Shown one piece after another: positions 21,401-30,100 of a DNA stretch of 64,000 bases. Within the stretch, counting starts at the first letter, position 1, and every line of letters begins with the position of its first letter. Where the stretch lies: NCBI GenBank assembly GCA_003116975.1, contig BGKB01000132.1, positions 124,001-188,000 of the forward strand, written 5' to 3'. The translations under genes and the position numbers were made by a program. This DNA comes from Aurantiochytrium sp. KH105. Taxonomy: Eukaryota; Sar; Bigyra; Thraustochytrida; Thraustochytriidae. Below the pieces are notes generated by a model. It did not search any database and was not told where the DNA came from. It saw only the letters and a program-made list of their open reading frames with translations.

Positions 21401-22873
21401 GAGGTCCGACGGATCCGCGGGAGCAAGGTTGGCAACTGCCTGTGCAGCGGCGCCGTGCATTTCGGCGATTCTTGAATTCGTGAGCGAATTTCCCTTTCGG
21501 TCAATCGTGACGGCAGTTTTCGATCCGTGCCGGTACCACAATCTCGAACGACGCTCCATCATGTATCGCGCAGATGCAACGATGGGGGAGTCACTCTTGT
21601 TGTAAGCAACGCAATTGCTGAAGACTAGCTTGAGGTGGTTATTGAGCTTTTCCGCGTCCACCCATGCTGCCATGCCTGTGTCCACGGCAACAGGAGCTTC
21701 CTGGTTGGTCGAAGCTGCAGGCGTCTGGTCCATTCGTTGGCCCTTCTTCTTTCCACCACCTTTTTTCTTTTGCTTTCCTTTGCTATGCTGAGAGGGCAAG
21801 GGCGTTGATTGACCTGCCCGTGATGCGGAGTCGGTCGATTCCCCATTGCTATCGCCAGGGAGCGGCATGAACTCGGGTCTGTATTCACCGTTATCGAGGC
21901 CGCTTTTAATTGTTCCAAGATCCATGGGTTCTTTGATGACGGTATGGTAGTCCACGAGTCCGAGGGCCTCAGCATCCACAGGCGAATTAAAGGGTTCGCT
22001 TTCTCGTTCCGAAAGAAGACCGTCAAGAATTCTGTGCGCGTTCTCGAGCGTGATGACTTCTCGCGTCTGGTACTGAGCTTCCGCCATCGCGACGGCATGG
22101 GCAGACACGCCTTCCCGAGGAGGTCCGGAGCGTACGCCAGCGGGTTCCAGTACGAGTTTTCCGTACGCGCAAAACCTCTCAAAGTGAGAGGATTCCTTAT
22201 CATCAAGCTCCTTGAGCGCCACAAAGTCCCTCGAGCCGTCAGCACGGACGCCCAAGACGACAAAGTCGGTGAGCGCGCGCTGGATCTCAGCATCCGTGGA
22301 GAGCGACCAGTTCCATGCCTCGTCAATTTTGTCGCCCTCCACGTAGGCGCTCACCATGCCTTCGCTTGCCTGCTCCTTGTTAGGGTCTCGGGCCTGCGTG
22401 GGCTCTTGGTTGCGGCTCGCCCTGGCCCCGTTCGCAGCCTTGGACCTCCGCCGCTTCATCCTCGCGCGCCGAGGGAGGAAAGGGAGGGAGGGAGCTTGCG
22501 CTTCTCGGGCCGTCGACGGCGGTCCACGAAGACGCCAAGGGCGCGTGCGACCTCCGCCCGCGCTTCCGCCCGCGACGTCGCTTCGGTGTCGCTTTGGCTC
22601 GCCAAACGTCGTCGACGACGATGTCGATGGTGGTTGGATGGATTCTCTTCTCCCTCTTTTCCGCGCGCAGCCGGTGCTCGGCCGCGGCCGCTCGAGCGAG
22701 TCGCTCGCTTTCGCGGAGCCCGACCGCCTCCGCCTCGAAGCCCGACCGCGCCGCGCCGATCGAGGCTTGCGTGCTTGCTGGCGGCCTGAGGCCGCCTTGC
22801 CTCGTGCCTTCACGTTGCCTCGGCCTAGTAGGAGTAGTAGTAGCTTGGCGTGGCTGGCCCTGGGCCGCACCAC
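9458..22873 (-). CDS. Giant multi-reader chromatin regulator (bromo/Tudor/ARID/HMG/WHIM/AP2)
   Basis: One uninterrupted frame encodes up to 4,471 residues. In order: bromodomain 1 (about 271-446, with a long insert), a Tudor-like segment (about 859-908, GMRVEMLWPDDGIWYPATVV), an ARID domain (about 1090-1215), HMG boxes at about 1299-1354 and 1386-1444, bromodomains at about 1686-1791 and 1863-1963, a degenerate bromodomain (2136-2226), an acidic run (about 2361), a WHIM1/DDT-like helix pair (2464-2498), three AT-hooks (RGPGRPRKK, RRGRPAKR and RKRGRPA at about 2541, 2634, 2766), a bromodomain (3033-3134), another degenerate one (3158-3281), a coiled coil, a WHIM2 motif (about 3554, PLGLDRHGSAYWYF), a PDZ-like region (about 3690-3800), an HMG box (4213-4278), an AP2-type domain (4340-4405) and an acidic tail. 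It should be nuclear, reading acetyl-lysine and binding DNA. The first 138 residues are low-complexity basic. The Met at 22459 (MKRRRSKAANG) is an alternative start. Confidence 0.88.
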   Translation of the reverse strand: MVRPRASHAKLLLLLLGRGNVKARGKAASGRQQARKPRSARRGRASRRRRSGSAKASDSLERPRPSTGCARKRGRRESIQPPSTSSSTTFGEPKRHRSDVAGGSAGGGRTRPWRLRGPPSTAREAQAPSLPFLPRRARMKRRRSKAANGARASRNQEPTQARDPNKEQASEGMVSAYVEGDKIDEAWNWSLSTDAEIQRALTDFVVLGVRADGSRDFVALKELDDKESSHFERFCAYGKLVLEPAGVRSGPPREGVSAHAVAMAEAQYQTREVITLENAHRILDGLLSERESEPFNSPVDAEALGLVDYHTVIKEPMDLGTIKSGLDNGEYRPEFMPLPGDSNGESTDSASRAGQSTPLPSQHSKGKQKKKGGGKKKGQRMDQTPAASTNQEAPVAVDTGMAAWVDAEKLNNHLKLVFSNCVAYNKSDSPIVASARYMMERRSRLWYRHGSKTAVTIDRKGNSLTNSRIAEMHGAAAQAVANLAPADPSDLVQKVYISNVVDYMVEFGMGGASSSLWIVAEARVPPKVAKQSSGRRGRGSSSSSSSANHAHAARKDVRTFYYRIACVSYINDYVPKVEPSPSYAYFAERTLSNFHFCARLVHELRARLQLQQQEAIVASQESPSKTLLRVALWCSEIGAPLRPSSVSFLRTNGTFIEEQISSVSPHLTKAFGVVDFLLQLPSLDDAYLAGLFPVPEPPAISPPQPFEEASLLEAAPSPTSQTLLSAPKTADLPDAAAADQSVSKAMNSTVGVDGDVDMAQASNAAGDEGKTKALDQRDITRVQREADGAGIAQGKEVDISALRTEPARAYALPKPQPFHVLVDPVKSARALTGSPVMQGCQDTSLASSSAQDSFRTSLRGEGLLGMRVEMLWPDDGIWYPATVVRYRPKTEMHLLQYDDQNALEWCDLNSGSNVETTWRRLTTQDKLSYDTAALDDRVVVIPCKHGPIEQVVVPPSLLGPLTRVYTFFQCFADQLGWSIRPFSLSEFAAAIMAKTIRSDRKREAEAIASELLVCVNLELINLVMTENGQASEALALFKRSHKDADVPVPETLLPPTSRDEGSVVRWAFDQVGRAVQDIPILSLMERDKNSSRFEEGASWQLFKREVHGMLRDPAWFATPANFLESLCRFYVEVIQWQPQAAPRLQGVPINLYTVYSLVKSRGGFRVIESRQSSEEIWHQIAAQVPDYFEEEVDEEVLGRDLRDIYTRYLLLYERAYMGRAAHARQRMGSKILLRNGEFAEGAAIGLSLAGPDPLAGLPPRPKRSKARKRVSATDGGLEDDAEDAQGEEAAEGAPSVSVQNVKKTSAYHLFAREQWDKSMSFTECARLVSDRWREMSPEEKAIYSEKAALIDQENAKIKVVTRKPGKKKKVKVNAGRKKRVKLRKKGRTAFTFFVSEELKGAHQEPIDGEKDRSIVKSVFTEIAKQAADKWKRMSAEERAPYQELAQEDAIVVAEARRRHEAQQAAISQGSASSNAASGPENQIPPGASRSSDVAADPPNRTANVAGAFTREGPKAHPGGSEDVFNVRPARVGLNFLSINDWTWQEFLVEVFCRLEGVENPHSAVASRQNGPEKASEENTGGPRKDGAAEAEVNAGATSVPGSSGEDKPASPSTHEPTAAMQRIKALRDLAQAADDDVGNYDLKDEEAKEDDFWKIEPSTEDAASVNETRDEDDEGDDDGGGDGVAEECERLIEVLMAHPLASPFTEPIDLSQPGMRNYTKTVSEPISLSEILERLRAGFYHSDTVLELEAFAMDLRMVWANAKAFHKPGSELHEDALHLEALCAERLDGIFEMDALVEGPREGMAAACAERVLRASDATLRAHYEGILSKFPVSHGPGPRGSKRSPQEELKRLRLRYPRKVVGQYALDKLMKEPFAEPFLEPVDSSLPGLEDYDEVITNPLDLGTIAERLRSGHYDFYASIDKSSLAPKFLRDVKRVFSNCVDYNGASSEIGKAARKLSSSFEKTLTVGTAPGYSDAETMPTIGSRQMISATGEVRRPVQRIPIGIYADMDNAAQVHTNPAPEKTLEPRGAADDARDMRSRPKTSDDVSMEDVSLTAQSTAVPESKAADDDDDAKRISSAALPHVIQDANVAGHSDDVSAAGATPSANEPSQSRSPLPTDTSADDGVDVAPQRESLPGVCGRILTNLESSSGFAAAVAASSSLREDVSAIRTKLESGDFSLNESGEIGNEFAKQVRTLLSTMTDATAGSEEQAKSVAACAETFEQQYALGLRDHATSKWAWVGEKILWLDVRIQPPTIKSAQIQDYYALPKYRYKHMRSKTDFHRLRVQVEAEPSMMPLNLWTDQTMAHRVTKGIGSYANTYGFHWTFVADVEGSGAMIKANEVTELGLEDDPADDLLVDDDDDDDDDDDDGNGGEDDGEDDDGNEDEDDDEDDGVDEARVREVASAMEKDESTKTSSSANGDMRSGLKDAGSTESAMKLVPEVLEFWKPEEIPASERMLATKDLLAEILDVDYAALAPHVKLAILERLCEQVVNAFPVRIGIAMALGVRKPPDQFDLGPKEEPDLLLRGRRVGPYANRRGPGRPRKKAFASDDLDSAEDENFVSAATPALGSAATRRRTRGKRVKYHEVEEVDEEEEEEAEEENNGHDGGDVDAEDKSVVAASSRASLKGFSKPRRGRPAKRAQATPQRTPAKRGKARARKSSGAASAPPARRSRSRTATNYAESDSDAEQDPLEEDDIDENDGDFATPSRRQSGRNRRKTEHFVAEPHRYSRSSSRQQTSRMSTRATRSASARKATEPQRQTRGRKRGRPAADAPANAGLTNRNDDDDNDDDDDDDDDIAGNNNSNNDRAANEVEETEDQDVDMADDIDAETLNAVQKKEKLKAIMDAYVTQESSSLLRSEFDMELAAWRESSPVVKAAPFNPERAAVSERPMQSPRGSAPAVKATEGPSVNGMDAASLQAPTKTVDLVGDVGSKLATSAPASPSDATHGVSTEKPCAAESTPSPAPSASQHPNQAVKTPAPLKRSASQATSASRHSKAGGTDGAAVEDNSGLSQHIRAPADPFAVSIAECKKRLGQLIKDRSSQPFREPVDTSAAGFERYSKFVSRPMDLETIRARLEKGDYDALTTEGKPIVGSSFLKDCELVFANAARFFAPGSKTMKQAARCEAKLNELLGIKDTPHAVQGIAKALHMLRYQRGCLELLDDIFAEHAAIVQRLGDLTPREQAAYVRALGKENLNFDTVRTELVNGSYEREAEAAFRRAMRKGSGGVANPKQRGLGFGRDMRAVMMAYRAVFDPVSAEAEQITALMVSFERRYAVVLREHTVARMAWLGERIFVAHASRLLVPALVAGSAYSNNSLAFRVLLQTSASSTTERPMCLWTTSTRRDYEREHGRTGGHNRSAKQRSRAALDVSTLPRSMYGVHWVFAEDVETVTKLESRLLETSAKAVRVQKRVASVIAAQLREDVQQLEGRRKQVLDAEKKEGQQLRRNLQQNSSLSNGEGAAARRHAKDLTKLEGDVAVGDRAGASSLIDVIPISDIRREGPTELDPAPLRAFEKELYALLRPKRAPQLADELKVEDVDSAVGPLEAESSLCPRFSPLGLDRHGSAYWYFQNNSTSVIESDAGSFVFVSLSETAQSELEVELSSLGPRRLKPSFGGKLGEHTAWLAYAGRAQIESLLAALHRGTEEEQNTYAKLVSHYSTLVSSWRRSGSEFLWTPLTQSRAERERVHTFELTIGPETTVCLSRTPLAFGGASFIVDIRQHKVQQQSLETEILEQGNEAPSLPRLPLRVGDVLLSVGATSCVGLGPQEVAAGWMASLRGTQGSLTVTVYRPRPEAAQQAMSFCRDGDIAVAHHAPQQLVARVMPLAVPTHSTMVDLVLALEAHLWSMGAAEPRILSAVEEWRWLHNWGQWKWPSRRVQWHRRVSDLGEDIDAGKTRGRDATALVAAALRSVCRAYVSTMPPVYFYIANEDQEGFDAASESLLRRSQRLSIRELDYSRPAFKISSAIYGLPVEAEWLRELHTVHSLSHLALLASWLYIEAVARFTSATLVANLSQARAVQFERLKTSLARKTRRQRIGQPQAWHRLRKMQVAIQTKLREALTPQELAQVKDVESGLPLLPGTGLPPPRKSKEDVQDSNVAPSSSSAPEARAAAAAAAARVEETGVRKIGAKQKRVAATDEEGEGSNAKVPRAEAVGSHASGPQGASDPSSDSEESPLVQELREIKERVSKVEDIDSDTEEKIRELLSQKPKRRSAWLMFVIDGRRQLQAEDGVNMDITQTTRLLRDKWRSLSEQEKSAWQQQSEAYNRANRAIFSEFDELSKMAEAARVAQRSGHRPRRSSKPLHLLEKTRVLTSGDSKAARMAKKKLAKDNKVHRPVGRQSDFLGLSRSRARWKVDIVCPDGEVRQVGRFDNEVVAALAYDEALRMMYPLRVAEALANFPFEQSVRALEGQLPDIPDFERRIHRALEDAQDGEGAEEDDEDEDDDEDDDEDDEEDDDVEDEADASKA

Positions 22874-24164
22874 AAGTGAGAATAACGGCGCGCAAGTCGC
22901 CTAAAGCCGCGGCCTGAGGTGACTATACCCGCCGCTGCAAGTAGGATCTTTGCACCACCTAACCACCCCGGCTACTGCTAGTCTAGGCCTACGCCTAGAC
23001 ATAGACCTACTTGCCAATGAAAGTAAGGGTTATCCCCGGCAGGGGAAAAAACTAGGCCTACTTGGAGACTCAACGAAGGCGGTAGGAAAGCGAGCCATCA
23101 GGCGGCAAAGGACGGGACGAGTCGACGTCGAGTTGCTCGTTCGCCTCTTGGGCATCTATCTATCTCTACAGCATGACTGGATGGAAAACCCCAAGAAGGG
23201 ACCATGATCAACCCGTCGCCGTGTACAAACAGGATCGAGGCATTCTTCCATGTCAGGTCAAATCCACTTGGGAGCACACACGAACAATGAAATCCCAATG
23301 AAGGCAGACGAGCGAGCCGATAAGCAAGTGAGGAAAGCAGATGCACCAAGTAATAGAATACTGGCGTTAGCTTGTCGCTGCTCCCCTTCGCAATGAGATA
23401 GGCCTAATTCCGGCCTGGAAAGGTGAAGATTATTCACAAAACACGATTTTTACTGAAAATCTGTCTGTCAGAACCTTTCATGGTTTTCTCTTGCACATCA
23501 AAGTAACTTGGCTCGGCCGTTCGCTTTAGATCGCCAAAGAGCGAACGTGCCACAAAAGTGGCTTCAGTCGTCGCGGGCGGAGAATACGTTTCGCTTGGCC
23601 GTCGGCGCAATCTCAATCTTTTCAACATGCGGCAAGACAGAACCAGCGGCAACCTTTCGTTTCTCAACTCATTGCGTGGGCGTCAATTTTCTTTTTTTTA
23701 ATTTCTGTCTTCTTGAGGGAAGACGCTTGCTCAAAACCTGTCCAAGCAGGACGCAAATTTAAGACCATCGACTACGGCGCTGGCCCTTTCCCCCCCAAAA
23801 AAAATTAAAATTAGAGAAAGAGCACGACTAACATAAATGAAACAATCGATGGCGCCTCTCTCTGGCCCGGTATAGGCCCTAGACCTATGCCTCGCTTCTT
23901 GTTTTTGTGATTGCAGCGAGCACCTTGTCGTTCCAAGGCCTACATAGGCCTAGCTAGGCCTATGCCCTACGCTGGACCAGTGCAGAGAGTGTGCCTGTGG
24001 TGTGTACTCGCAACGGCAACATAGCTCCATCCTTCTCCATTTCGATACAGAAGCTATGCGTAATGATCGGTGTATGCGGGCGCGGATGAGCAGACAGCAG
24101 GGCATAAGCTCACGTTGTCCGCAAGGCCATAGCAGTTCACAATCGTACGCTCGCGCCGAACAGG
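22874..24164. promoter_or_regulatory. Divergent promoter region rich in TAGGCCTA palindromes
   Basis: This 1.3-kb gap separates two long divergent genes, the chromatin regulator (minus) and the DLEC1-like gene (plus), so it should hold both promoters. I see no gene in it. It contains at least five exact copies of TAGGCCTA (22984, 23053, 23399, 23945, 23955), plus near-matches such as CCTAGACC around 23000 and 23880. Homopolymer runs (T near 23690, A near 23800) are present. Whether the palindromes are protein-binding sites is an inference from their clustering. Confidence 0.4.
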
Positions 24165-27100
24165 ATGGACGGATTGCAGGAAAAGGCCCAGGAGAACGAC
24201 GATGGGGCGGATGTTCTCCCTGTCGTTGAGGGAGAGGAAGGAGGCCGGGACCTTGCGAACGAGGAGAAAGATTTTCAAGAAGGTGCTGAAGCGCCAGAAA
24301 CCTCTCCAAAAGCAGCACCTGCTCCCGTAAACGCTGCCACAGGCCTTGTTGGTGCACTTGATCATGTTCTGAAAAAGACCTTCAAGGACTTTTACGATGT
24401 TGAGGAAGAGCTCCCTATGCACAGCCCAGAGCAAGGGATGGGCAAGAGCCAAGAAGACATCGACGAAAGTCCGGACGAAGATGACAATGTTCACGAGGCA
24501 GAGTCCGAGCTTTCAGACAATGTGGACAATGAAGAGAACAACACCACTGGAGAGTCACTCGATCAGCGGTCTCTCCAACCTGAAGGCGAGGACTTCAGTG
24601 ACGCAGGCGATGCAGCGACGAGTGTCGAGGATCAGCAGCCTGATGAGTCAGCAAATGTGGATCGACAAAGTACTATTTTACTGGCGGAGCAAAACTGCTG
24701 CGTCAAGGATGTGCTGGGATTCGACGGCGGGGCCCCTGCCGAGGAAGGGCTTCAAGTTGAAATTGGCGTCATTGAAGGCGACTTGCGCGACGAGCTTGAT
24801 CAGGCCAAGCAGCTTGAGCTTTTTCTTGAAGCGGAAAGAGGTCGGGCCGCTGCTGCCGACCAGGAGGTTGCTGATGAAGTTTACAGCAAAGGCCTTCTTG
24901 TTGGCGCAGAGTTTCCACTCGGTCCGAGCAACTATGCGATTGATGCCCAGAAACTACGCGAATTTGGAGAGATGAGCGCTCATCTAATCAATGTGAACCG
25001 TCTGCTTGACGCCAACGAGGAAAATGAGCTCTATAAGCGTGGACAGGTCACTCGGGGTGAGGACAAAGCTTGCGAGATGCGCCCTTCCACACCCAACTAC
25101 CTTTTGCCAAAAGAGCGAAGCAAGGCGAAGGCGCTGATGGCTGCAAAGGCAAAGTACAAAGCTCGCGGCACGGATGACCCACGTGCGAGAGAGCAAGCTA
25201 ATGGAAACCAGGAGAGCTTCGAAAACGTCAACGAGGACGAGAGAAGCGAATTGTCTCCCGAAGAGGCAGAACGATTTCAGCGGCAAGAGGAGGCAGAAAA
25301 GCGACGCAGGGAACTTCTCAGCAAAGCACCGCAGATGACCTCGGAGACTATGCAAGCCAACATGGAACTCTTGGCGCGTATGAAAAAGCAAATTGCTTTC
25401 CTGAAGAATCCTCGCTTTACACTCACCACGCGAGCTACACGCGATTGGCGCGCATCATTACTTAACAAAGACCTTTCCGAGCCGCCGACGTTTGCAGCCG
25501 ATGAAGTGAAGCAGCTCGAAGAGTCCTGGGACGTAGGCTTTCTCGACGAATCGTCGGTGTTGCAAACGAACAAAGCAAGTACTGCAAATGCCGACGCGTG
25601 CGGGCTCGCTCATATTGCTGACATCAAAGCTGAAGGCAGCAAGCTAAAGGAGAACTTGCACGGATCACCCGAACTAAGCTTCAGCTTCAATGTCGATCCT
25701 GGGTTCGCGTTCTTTACAGATTATGAGGTCAACGAGCCACAAGAGTGTTTGCTGAAGATTGTCAACGTGGCGTGTGTCTCTCGTGGGCTCCGTTTCCTAC
25801 CACCAACGAGCAAGTACTTTTCGATTGCAGACGCCGAATTCCCGTCGACAGCCTCTGTCGTGGCGCCAGGTATGTCTTGCCATCTGCGCATTGCGTTCTG
25901 TGCCGATTCGCTGGCAGATTATCGCGACTTTGTGACTGTTTGTACAGAGACTGAGCGCTTCCGCATTGCACTTGTTGCTCGCCGCACACCGCCCAGACTC
26001 TCTCTGTCGCGAGATCTGAATGCGGGCTCGTGCTTCCTCGGCACGCGCCTGTCTCGCACCTTTCCGTTTTCGAATCAGGGAGGGCCCGCGCGTTTTCGCC
26101 TCGTTTCTGAAGGCGAGTGGGCAGCAAAAGGTATGCACGCAAATGCAGACGAAGATACAGGGAATGATTTGCAGCTTCAAGGCGGGGTATTTACAGTTTT
26201 GCCCAAACAGTTCGATCTCGTCACGGGCCAGGAAACCGCCTTGCACGTTCGTTTTACTCCACAGACAGTAGGATCAATGAGTGCTACGTTTCTAATAGTC
26301 TGCGACAACTGTCAAGTCCAGCTCGTGACAGTCCGCGCGGCCAGCTGTCAGGTGAAGATTGAAATCTCTCGCGTGGGGGACCGCCAGCTTGATATAAGCC
26401 GAAAGGCATTGCTCCCCCCCCCTCGAGCTCTCGATTTTGGCAGCATCACGAGTGGTGGTACAACTCACAATTCAATCTCGTATCTCAACCCAACGCCCAT
26501 TGCATTGAACTTTCATTGGACCATTAGAGACGTACGCGCCAGGGCTTCCGAGGATTTTGCGATCGAGCCCAAGGCAGGCACCCTGGAGCCCGGCGCAGAA
26601 CAGAATTTTACCCTCAGATTTTCTCCGGTCGGCACGAGGAGAGCAGCTTGCATCCATCGCGCTCTTGCGCAGCTTGTCATCGACAACATCCCCCCTTGCG
26701 CTGTGGACGGTGCTTCGTCGCGCCAGCTCAAGCGTTCATCAACGAAGCGGGGAGCGTCTGCATCTGATGACGGCCTGCGCAGTGTTCCCTGCTCCCGACT
26801 GACTCTGACGGGTGGGAGTAAGCCTGCCAGTGTGAGCTTTGCGCCAAGCGCCCAAATAAAGCTCCGCCGGCCCTTGCTTGCAGACCAGCAAGGTGAGGTA
26901 TCGACAACGATACACAACACGAGCGATTGCGTCGTGAGTATTTCGTGGTCTAATCTCGACGTGGGCGATCATGGTAGAACTACATTCACGCCGATTCCTT
27001 CACACGTGCAATTGGCTCCGAATGAGAAGACAAAGGTACGCTTTGCCTTCGTGCCACGATCGGCGGGAGTTTTGTGCCATAGTCTTTGTTGCAATCTAAA

Positions 27101-30100
27101 TGGGCGTCCCTCCACTCATTGGCTCTGCATTAACGCTGATGTTATCGGCCCGAGTGTCGTTCTGGAAGCAAGAGAAGTCGATTTTGGACTGATCGGCGTT
27201 GGCAAGTCTTCAGAGATAACCTTTGTTATTCGCAACACGTCCACAAGCTCCAGTGCTCAGGTGAGTCTGCAAGAAGTCACCCAAGATAGCACAGACGCCA
27301 AGGAAGATACGGCGCGCATAACAATCACCAACGGGTCCACCTTTTCGCTCGCTCCGCAGGAAGCGCGGACCGTTAGCGTTATCTGCGAGGCGAGTTATAC
27401 GCCAGAGCGCATGCGCAAATGTTGGAGCGTCCGCGTACAACACAGCTCGACCCTTTTCATTAACCTTCGAGCAGAGATTCAGTCTCCCAAGGTGTTTCTT
27501 CAGGTGAGTGAGGACAATCACCAATGCAAGCTCGAATTTGGGACGACGTATGTTACTGTGCCTGTGTCGCGCACAGTTCGCTTGGTTAATCTGTCCAATT
27601 TGGCCGCTCCTTTCCGCTGGGTAGAACCCTCTTGTGACGACGGCACAAGCGCGGATGAAAAGGCTGCAGATGAAAGAGCCACATCTCGAGCATACGATGT
27701 ACGTTTCTCTTGTCGCGAAGGAACACTCAAGCCAAAGGAGTCTCGTGATATAGTGGTCACTTTCGAAGGCATCAAACCAGGACGCGTTGTAAGCTTGTTT
27801 GCCTGCGAAGTTGAAGGCATGCCTGTGCCTCTGGGATTTTCGCTGCACTCTCTTGTGCGCGGACTCGTCGTTGCTTATAGCTTGGTAGGTCCAGAGGTGT
27901 CTGCTGTGGACATGGCTCCTGGTCGCCCACCGACTTTAGAAGGCGCTCTTGGCGGCACCGCTACATCGAAAGGAAGCAGTGCTAGTGGTAGTGGCGCTGC
28001 TGCCACTGCTTCCGGCACCAGTGGCAGCAGCGCGAGCAATACGGGTGTCCCTGCTCTGGATTTCGGCAGTGATCTTGAGCTCTGCAAGCGAAAGCGCCTG
28101 CGCCTCTGCATTGCTAATCATTCGGCAATCACTACAAAGTACGAGGTTCTCACCAAGGCCTTTGCGGCAAAGACAGTCCCCCGCTCGCTTACAACACCCG
28201 ATGACGAGAATAATTCTCCAACTTCGCCTGGAAAATCTTCAAAATCGATCTCCCATGCCGGACAAACTGTGGCAAAGCTTGGCAGTGCGCACGAGGAGTG
28301 GAGCGTTTATGCCAGCAAAAGTGGGCGCAAGTATATCGAAGCTAAGGTACAAGCGTTTGAGGATCGCGAGGTCCTCTCTGCGGGGCGGGGCGTGGCCTTT
28401 CTTGCGCTACCAAAGACTGGGATGCTGCGCCCCTGGCAGGCGGTAATCATTGACGTCTACTGCTTCAACAACATGCCTGGTCGATACAGAAGCGAATTGC
28501 ATTGTCTTGTGGACGGCCTCAATCCCAGCGTGGCGCCAATCAAAGCGTCTGTCCAGGGTTCACCACTCTGTCTGGCTTCAAACACAGTTGGCCTTGTCAA
28601 GCGCCAGGGCGAATCAAGACTTCATTTTGGTCATCCGCTTGTGGGTACCGAACCTGTTTACAAAGTCATCAAGGTTTCCAACAATGGACCAGTGGCTGCC
28701 AAGGTGTCGTGGCGCGTCGTGGCCAAGCGGGGTCCAAAAGCAGATCTCTTGGAGACATCCATAGCTTTTGATGAGCATAAAATGGCAGAAGACATCGACG
28801 CACGCGTTCATGTAAAGCTCCGTCCGCACGCAGATCTCAGTAAAGCCCCGCCTTTTGTGGTGGAACCGCACACATTGCAAATAAGGCCGTATGCAAGCGG
28901 AAGTTTCCGGGTCACCTTTTTCCCTGATTCAGCCGAGGAGGCAGAGGACGCAGCAATTATGATCGCCGACGCCGACTGGGTCGATGAAGCCCATCTCAAG
29001 TCCGTGGACGATGACGGAGCGGCAGTTTCGATTCTCACGCTCGACAACCTTGCCACAGAATTGCTTGCAAGCTCAATAGGTACCGTACAAGGTGCAGAAC
29101 ATTGCAATGGAGAAAGGACAGCCTCTCGAGACTCGCGCGCATCTCGAAATATGAGTCCCCCAGCAGGTGCTGCAACACGGGCACCTTTGCGAGACTTTGA
29201 ACGGATCCACCTCGGGGCACATTCGGCGAAACCTTGCCTTGAGCTGGACCGCGCGAAGCGCGGGCCTCAAGGGCGCGCATTTCTAGGTTTTGTGGCATGG
29301 TCTACGAGAGCACGAGATCACGGATCCTTTTTCAAAACGCTGACATTTACAAATTCTACAGCTACGCACACATGCTGCGTTGTACGCACGGAGCCACCCT
29401 TCGTACTTGACGAGCTACGCACAACGAGCGCTTCCACGGCGGCGCTGCCCGGTCGCGAACTCGCTCAGCTCCGCGAAGTGGTGCCTCCGGAGGTTCTTGC
29501 ACAGGGTCAGGAGGCTGGTCTTCCGCCTGGCGCTACGCTGGCGCTGACACTGCGCTTCCAACCTGCGGAGCTCGTCAACAAATTGGCGCATGATCCCAAC
29601 AACGTGCTCAGAACGACGTATCCGGGAGCACTCGATATATATTTTCACAATGGAGAGCACCAGGGCATCGATCTCGAAGGCACTGTTGTATCTCCTGCGG
29701 TGCTTTTAGCACCTGCAGTCTTTGATTTTGGGCATGTGCACGTAGAGACAACAACACGCACGGTACTGTATATGACTAACCCGACTGTGGTCCCTGCGAG
29801 CTGGCGCGTATCCCACGTGCCGAAGAAAGCTCGTGCTGGAATCAGTAGCCCGAACAACCCCGAGACTATTGATGACCCTTCGTGCTGGTCGTTTGACATC
29901 GAAAGCGGCGTCCTCGCCGGCCCGACGCTGCCACTGTCTTCGGCGCAGGGGTGCATGCCAAAAGGCTTTGATTCCAAGGGAAAGCGAGTACCCCTGGCTA
30001 TCAGCCTCTGCTTCAGTCCTTCTCGGCAGGGTTTCCACGAGACCAAATTCAGATTTGCTGTTGATGCAGGCTTGGATTTTGACATTGTTGTGCGCGGAAC

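Noticed and set aside
21944-22904. Long plus-strand frames opposite the start of the giant chromatin gene
   Set aside because: Arg/Ser/Ala/Pro-rich shadows of the GC-rich minus-strand sequence.
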